A stretch of 15,496 bases of DNA, taken from NCBI GenBank assembly GCA_041747855.1, contig JBGTEJ010000061.1, positions 1 to 15,496 on the forward strand. The letters run 5' to 3'. The notes below the pieces were generated by a model that had not been told where the DNA came from, made no database searches, and saw only the letters and a list, made by a program, of their open reading frames with translations. Source of the DNA: ZC4RG35 sp041747855 (GTDB taxonomy: Bacteria; Actinomycetota; Acidimicrobiia; Spongiisociales; ZC4RG35). Positions 12,396 through 15,496 of the stretch are shown here, one piece after another; the first letter of the stretch is position 1; each line of letters opens with the position of its first letter. The position numbers and the translations under genes were made by a program.

Positions 12396-15077
12396 GTGAC
12401 GGTTCGGGTGAACTCGTTGAAAGGGGTGGAGGCGGGCCGGTATTACACCGACCGGCTTCCCTCCTACTACTTGGATGGGGAGGAGCCGCCGGGCCGGTGG
12501 TGGGGGAAGGCGGCCGATTGTCTCGTCCTCTCCGGTGAGATCGATCCAGCCGCGTTCCTGGCGGTGATGGCCGGGCAGGACCCGGCGACCGGCTCGGATC
12601 TGGGTCGTAGGTTTGGGGAGGGGTCGGTCAGGGGTTATGACGCCACGTTCTCGGCTCCGAAGTCGGTGTCCGTCCTCTTCGCAGTCGGCGACGACCGTGT
12701 ACGTGATGAGGTGGTGGAGTCTCATGAGCGGGCGGTGGAAGCGGTGTTGGGCTGGGTGGAAGATCATGCCCACACTCGGCTGCGTCGCCACGGTCACATC
12801 ATGACAGTGGATGCCGAGGGGCTGGTGGTCGGGGTGTTTCGTCAGCACACCAGCCGTCGACTCGACCCCCAACTGCATACCCATGCAGTGATTGCGAACC
12901 GGGTTCCCGCTCCCGATGGGAGGTGGTTGGCTCTGGATGCTCGCAACATGATGGTCGACCAACGCACCCTGTCTGCTCTCTACCACGCCAGCCTCCGGGC
13001 CGAACTTACGAGGCGACTCGGGGTGGGATGGAAGACACCAGAGCATGGGATCGCCGAGATCGCAGCTGTCCCCGAGGAGGTGTTGGCCGAATTCTCCCAA
13101 CGGAGCAACGACGTCGAACGGCGCCTCCAACAGAAGCTAGAACGGTTCGGCAGCGACCTCGACCGTGAGCCGTCGGTTAAGGAACGGTGGCGGCTGGAGC
13201 GGGAAGCGGTGTTGGACAGCCGACCAGCCAAACCCCACGGAGTCACCCTCACTCGACTACACGAGGAGTGGCGTGAGCGAGTCCAGAATCTGGGCTACGA
13301 CCCGCATCGACTGCTACGACAGGTGGTCGGCGGTGCCCGAAGCCCGGACAGGCTCGACCACCTCGAGATGGCTGCGCTAAGCGAGTCGGCTCTGCGTGCG
13401 TTGGGTGATCGACAGTCGTCGTGGCGGCACGCCGAACTGATCAGAGAGCTGGCAGCAGCCGTACCCACCACCATGGCTAGGGGTTCGGTCGACCTGACGG
13501 AGGCTCTGGACGCTCTCGCCGACGATATCGCCGACAACCGCTGCGTCGACATCTCCCGACCCGTCCCGTCCGGCGTTCCCCTTCGACGCGACGGACGGCC
13601 GATCACCGAAGCAGCGGTGGACCGTGCGCTCACCACCAGGACGATCCTCGATGAGGAAGAGGACCTGATCACCCGGGCACAAATCCGCAAGTACCGCCAG
13701 AAGACCAGGACGAGAACCCGGGTCATCCGGTTCGGTCGGAACCTCACACCGGGCCAGCAAGAAGCTGCGGCCGCCGTCACCGGTGATGGCGGATTGGAAC
13801 TGATCGTCGGTCCGGCAGGTGCTGGGAAGACCACCATGCTCGCCAGTGGAGTACTCAATCTGCGTGCCCAAGGCCGCCAGGCATTTGGGGTGGCTCCGAC
13901 CGCGGCGGCAGCAGAGGTCCTCGCCACCGAGACTGGCATGGGGGCAGACACGTTGGACAAGCTGCTCACCGAACACTCGAGTCCAACACGACGACCTCAA
14001 CCTGAATACGACCTGGCGGCCGGCGCCACGGTGATCGTCGACGAAGCGGCAACCGCCTCCACACCCAAACTCGCCCAGCTCTTTCGGCTAGCCGATCAAC
14101 AAGACTGGCGGCTCATCCTGGTCGGAGATCCCCGCCAGTTCGCTGCCGTGGGCAGGGGAGGCATGTTCGCCCACCTCGTCGACCGTCATGGCGTAGTCGA
14201 ATTGGATCAGGTCCACCGGTTCCACCACCCGTGGGAGCGACAAGCCAGCCTCCGTCTTCGCACCGGCGACCCCGCCGTCCTCACCGAATACCAGAAGCAA
14301 GGGCGAATCCACGGCGGCACCCTCGAGCAAATGGAGGCCGAGGTTGTTAGGGCCTGGCGGGAGGCACGTGGTCGAGGCGAAACGGTGGCACTAATGGCCA
14401 ACAGCACCGAGACCGTCGCCCTGCTCAATCGACGCGCCCAACAGACTCGCATCCTGGCCGGGGAACTCGATCGAACCACCGCTCCACAGCTCCGAGTCGA
14501 CGAGCATTGGGTACTGATTGGCGACGAGGTCGTCACCCGCCGCAACAACAGGACCCTCAGAACAGATCAAGGCTTGATGGTCAAGAACCGGGACCACTGG
14601 ACCATCACCAACATCCACCCCGATCACAGTGTCACCCTCACCGGCCGCACCGGCACCGTCCACCTGCCAGCGGAGTACGTGGCCGCCGATCTAGAACTCG
14701 GATACGCACAGACCAGCCACGCAACCCAGGGACGCACCGTCGACACAGCCCTTCTCCTGGTGGATACCTTAACGGACAGCCGCGGTGTCTACACCCCTCT
14801 AACCCGAGGACGAGAAGCCAACCACGCCTACGTCGTTACCGACGACAACCAGACCAGCCTCGACGTACTCACCCGGGCCCTGGCTCGAGAATGGATCGAC
14901 CAGCCCGCGGTCGCGCGCCAACTGGGACTCGATCCCGACCCTTCGAGCCATCTCACCCCCGATGGCGCGGGTGATGAGGAGGAGGCTGGCGAGCGGGCCC
15001 GGAACATTCTTCGACTGATCGAAGAACGCCGGGCACGAACTCGAGAGAAGGAGCGCTCCCTGGGTTGCAGCCTGTAG
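12396..15077 (+). CDS. MobF-family conjugative relaxase/helicase (TrwC-like)
   Basis: An 893-residue protein. The N-terminal TrwC relaxase domain (about 1-300) has the tyrosine pairs Tyr16/17 and Tyr24/25 (GRYYTDRLPSYYLDGE). The DNA-binding block GYDATFSAPKSVSVL is at 80-94 (Asp82). The three-histidine metal site is His151, His161 and His163 (HTSRRLDPQLHTH). The helicase part has Walker A GPAGAGKT (472-479), Walker B VIVDEA (546-551), GDPRQFAAVG (578-586), QVHRF (605-609), GYAQTSHATQGRTVD (769-783) and YTPLTRGR (799-806). It would nick oriT, stay bound to the 5' end by tyrosine, and unwind the strand for transfer. All core residues are present, so it looks active. The start is GTG 12396, with the domain beginning at once. 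No coupling or secretion genes are adjacent in the window. Confidence 0.95.
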   Translation: MTVRVNSLKGVEAGRYYTDRLPSYYLDGEEPPGRWWGKAADCLVLSGEIDPAAFLAVMAGQDPATGSDLGRRFGEGSVRGYDATFSAPKSVSVLFAVGDDRVRDEVVESHERAVEAVLGWVEDHAHTRLRRHGHIMTVDAEGLVVGVFRQHTSRRLDPQLHTHAVIANRVPAPDGRWLALDARNMMVDQRTLSALYHASLRAELTRRLGVGWKTPEHGIAEIAAVPEEVLAEFSQRSNDVERRLQQKLERFGSDLDREPSVKERWRLEREAVLDSRPAKPHGVTLTRLHEEWRERVQNLGYDPHRLLRQVVGGARSPDRLDHLEMAALSESALRALGDRQSSWRHAELIRELAAAVPTTMARGSVDLTEALDALADDIADNRCVDISRPVPSGVPLRRDGRPITEAAVDRALTTRTILDEEEDLITRAQIRKYRQKTRTRTRVIRFGRNLTPGQQEAAAAVTGDGGLELIVGPAGAGKTTMLASGVLNLRAQGRQAFGVAPTAAAAEVLATETGMGADTLDKLLTEHSSPTRRPQPEYDLAAGATVIVDEAATASTPKLAQLFRLADQQDWRLILVGDPRQFAAVGRGGMFAHLVDRHGVVELDQVHRFHHPWERQASLRLRTGDPAVLTEYQKQGRIHGGTLEQMEAEVVRAWREARGRGETVALMANSTETVALLNRRAQQTRILAGELDRTTAPQLRVDEHWVLIGDEVVTRRNNRTLRTDQGLMVKNRDHWTITNIHPDHSVTLTGRTGTVHLPAEYVAADLELGYAQTSHATQGRTVDTALLLVDTLTDSRGVYTPLTRGREANHAYVVTDDNQTSLDVLTRALAREWIDQPAVARQLGLDPDPSSHLTPDGAGDEEEAGERARNILRLIEERRARTREKERSLGCSL
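15007..15026 (+). other. Perfect 8-bp stem-loop inside the relaxase 3' end
   Basis: TTCTTCGA (15007-15014) and TCGAAGAA (15019-15026) pair around CTGA. The palindrome GGAGCGCTCC follows at 15050-15059, still within the gene. They may slow transcription near the end of the gene, but codon coincidence is also possible. Confidence 0.4.
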
Positions 15078-15148
15078 CCGAGCCCGAATCTTGTGACCAC
15101 ATGTACAAGGGTCGCGAGGAATTTCGGCTGTTACCTCCCTCCTAGGCG

Positions 15149-15207
15149 GCGCCGAGCGCGGGAGAACTCGCGACGAAGTCCGCGAGGATTCCACCAGCCC
15201 TCGGCGC
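15149..15207. terminator. Nested stem-loop between convergent relaxase and NrtS genes
   Basis: The outer arms GCGCCGAG (15149-15156) and CTCGGCGC (15200-15207) enclose an inner stem, CTCGCG (15167-15172) with CGCGAG (15181-15186). Part of the left arm could pair instead with GCTCGGC at 15213-15219. Its position between two convergent stops (15077 and 15252) fits a bidirectional transcription stop. A structured RNA or element-end sequence is the alternative. Confidence 0.45.
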
Positions 15208-15251
15208 TCGTGGCTCGGCCTCCTCGAGATCGCCGCGACCAACGCAAGCGA

Positions 15252-15476
15252 CTAGAGCCTCATGGCGGGAATCGGGGGTTCGCGTTCTCGAGTTGCGGTC
15301 ACCACTCCGTAGTTAGCTACGCAGAACGGAACTAGATACGTGATGGCCGATTTGGCCCAGGTGCTCGTCGTCGCCTCACCGGCCAGTACCACGTCGAGAT
15401 GGTTCACACAGAACAGGATCGTTCCGACGATGACGGCGGCGCTGATCGTCCTGATGAGATGCGGCCGATAGCACAC
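15252..15476 (-). CDS. nrtS: NrtS-type nitrate/nitrite transporter (possibly N-terminally incomplete)
   Basis: A small membrane protein of about 74 residues. The first hydrophobic segment at 11-32 contains VIVGTILFCVNHLDVVLAG and the second at 44-62 contains ITYLVPFCVANYGVV. The GTIL..N..D block and the LVPFCVAxYG block are the hallmarks of the NrtS family. These two-helix subunits were described from marine cyanobacteria, where they act as nitrate/nitrite transporters, often as paired NrtS proteins. GTG 15476 is the last usable start in the window, but the frame is open to the right edge, so the true start may lie beyond it. The gene is convergent with the relaxase gene. Whether it is element cargo or chromosomal flank cannot be told. 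Confidence 0.75.
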   Translation of the reverse strand: MCYRPHLIRTISAAVIVGTILFCVNHLDVVLAGEATTSTWAKSAITYLVPFCVANYGVVTATREREPPIPAMRL

Positions 15477-15496
15477 GACAAGAGGTATCTCTCGCG

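Larger units (their letters stand above)
11367..15077. mobile_element. Probable tRNA-associated integrative mobilizable element (right end undefined)
   Basis: Directly after the tRNA 3' end come a possible integrase scar, an excisionase-type HTH gene pointing to the tRNA, a long control region and a MobF relaxase gene. This is the usual order of actinobacterial integrative elements, with the recombination genes next to the tRNA. No intact integrase, coupling protein, mating-pair or replication gene is present in the window. I searched by eye for a second copy of the tRNA 3' end to the right and found none. The end given is simply the relaxase stop; the element may extend past the window. It is either an immobile remnant or one moved in trans by other elements. 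Confidence 0.55.

Noticed and set aside
12210..13130. Minus-strand frame of 306 codons
   Set aside because: It lies opposite the relaxase N-terminal domain, which has all expected residues. The antisense product resembles no protein family.
15063..15070. GGTTGCAG shared with the tRNA (11338-11345) as a possible second attachment site
   Set aside because: Eight bases is about what chance gives for a 75-bp tRNA against 400 bp. The word lies inside the relaxase gene, not at the tRNA 3' end.
15093..15335. Plus-strand 80-codon frame after the relaxase gene
   Set aside because: It is arginine-rich without a family pattern and overlaps the recognisable NrtS gene on the other strand.
1..15496. CRISPR arrays, rRNA genes, toxin-antitoxin pairs, transposases
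   Set aside because: No regularly spaced repeat array, rRNA segment, paired small toxin/antitoxin frames or DDE-type transposase frame could be seen.

Overview
The window is high-GC bacterial DNA with densely packed genes on both strands, short or overlapping junctions, frequent GTG/TTG starts and strong G/C preference at third codon positions. A luciferase-like (probably F420-using) monooxygenase, a DUF222-HNH endonuclease, a tandem universal stress protein, a MobF relaxase and a tRNA lacking an encoded CCA together suggest an actinobacterium. I lean towards Acidimicrobiia or a related environmental lineage, but that is inference from gene content only.

Left part (1-4338): the start of an unidentified gene runs off the left edge. 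It is followed by a YtxH/LEA-like envelope or stress protein (minus) and a RibD/DHFR-fold reductase (plus), with a dyad operator candidate between them. A small RRM RNA-binding protein gene (minus) is broken by a frameshift. Next comes a translationally coupled pair, a patatin-like lipase and a PlsC-type acyltransferase, which looks like a lipid deacylation/reacylation unit, and then a VOC (glyoxalase-fold) protein.

Middle part (4318-11253): a minus-strand two-gene operon encodes a quinone oxidoreductase and a DauA-like FAD amine/D-amino-acid dehydrogenase, with overlapping stop and start. Divergent from it are leucyl/phenylalanyl-tRNA-protein transferase (aat), a two-domain universal stress protein and a SAM-dependent methyltransferase. 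A convergent DUF222-HNH endonuclease gene and an LLM flavin monooxygenase follow. This part looks like ordinary chromosome.

Right part (11292-15496): a tRNA with anticodon CAT (Met) marks the likely insertion site of an integrative mobilizable element. Next to the tRNA 3' end are a possible integrase scar, an excisionase-type HTH gene (minus) and a 629-bp control region. The control region holds four helically phased TGACA words and a dyad. The divergent 893-aa MobF/TrwC relaxase-helicase gene follows. No intact integrase, coupling protein or type IV secretion gene is visible, and no second att site was found, so the right boundary of the element is unknown. A small NrtS-type nitrate/nitrite transporter gene lies convergent to the relaxase at the right edge, separated from it by a nested stem-loop.

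The most interesting material is the tRNA-proximal relaxase/excisionase module without an integrase and its phased repeats, followed by the broken RRM gene and the patatin-PlsC pair.
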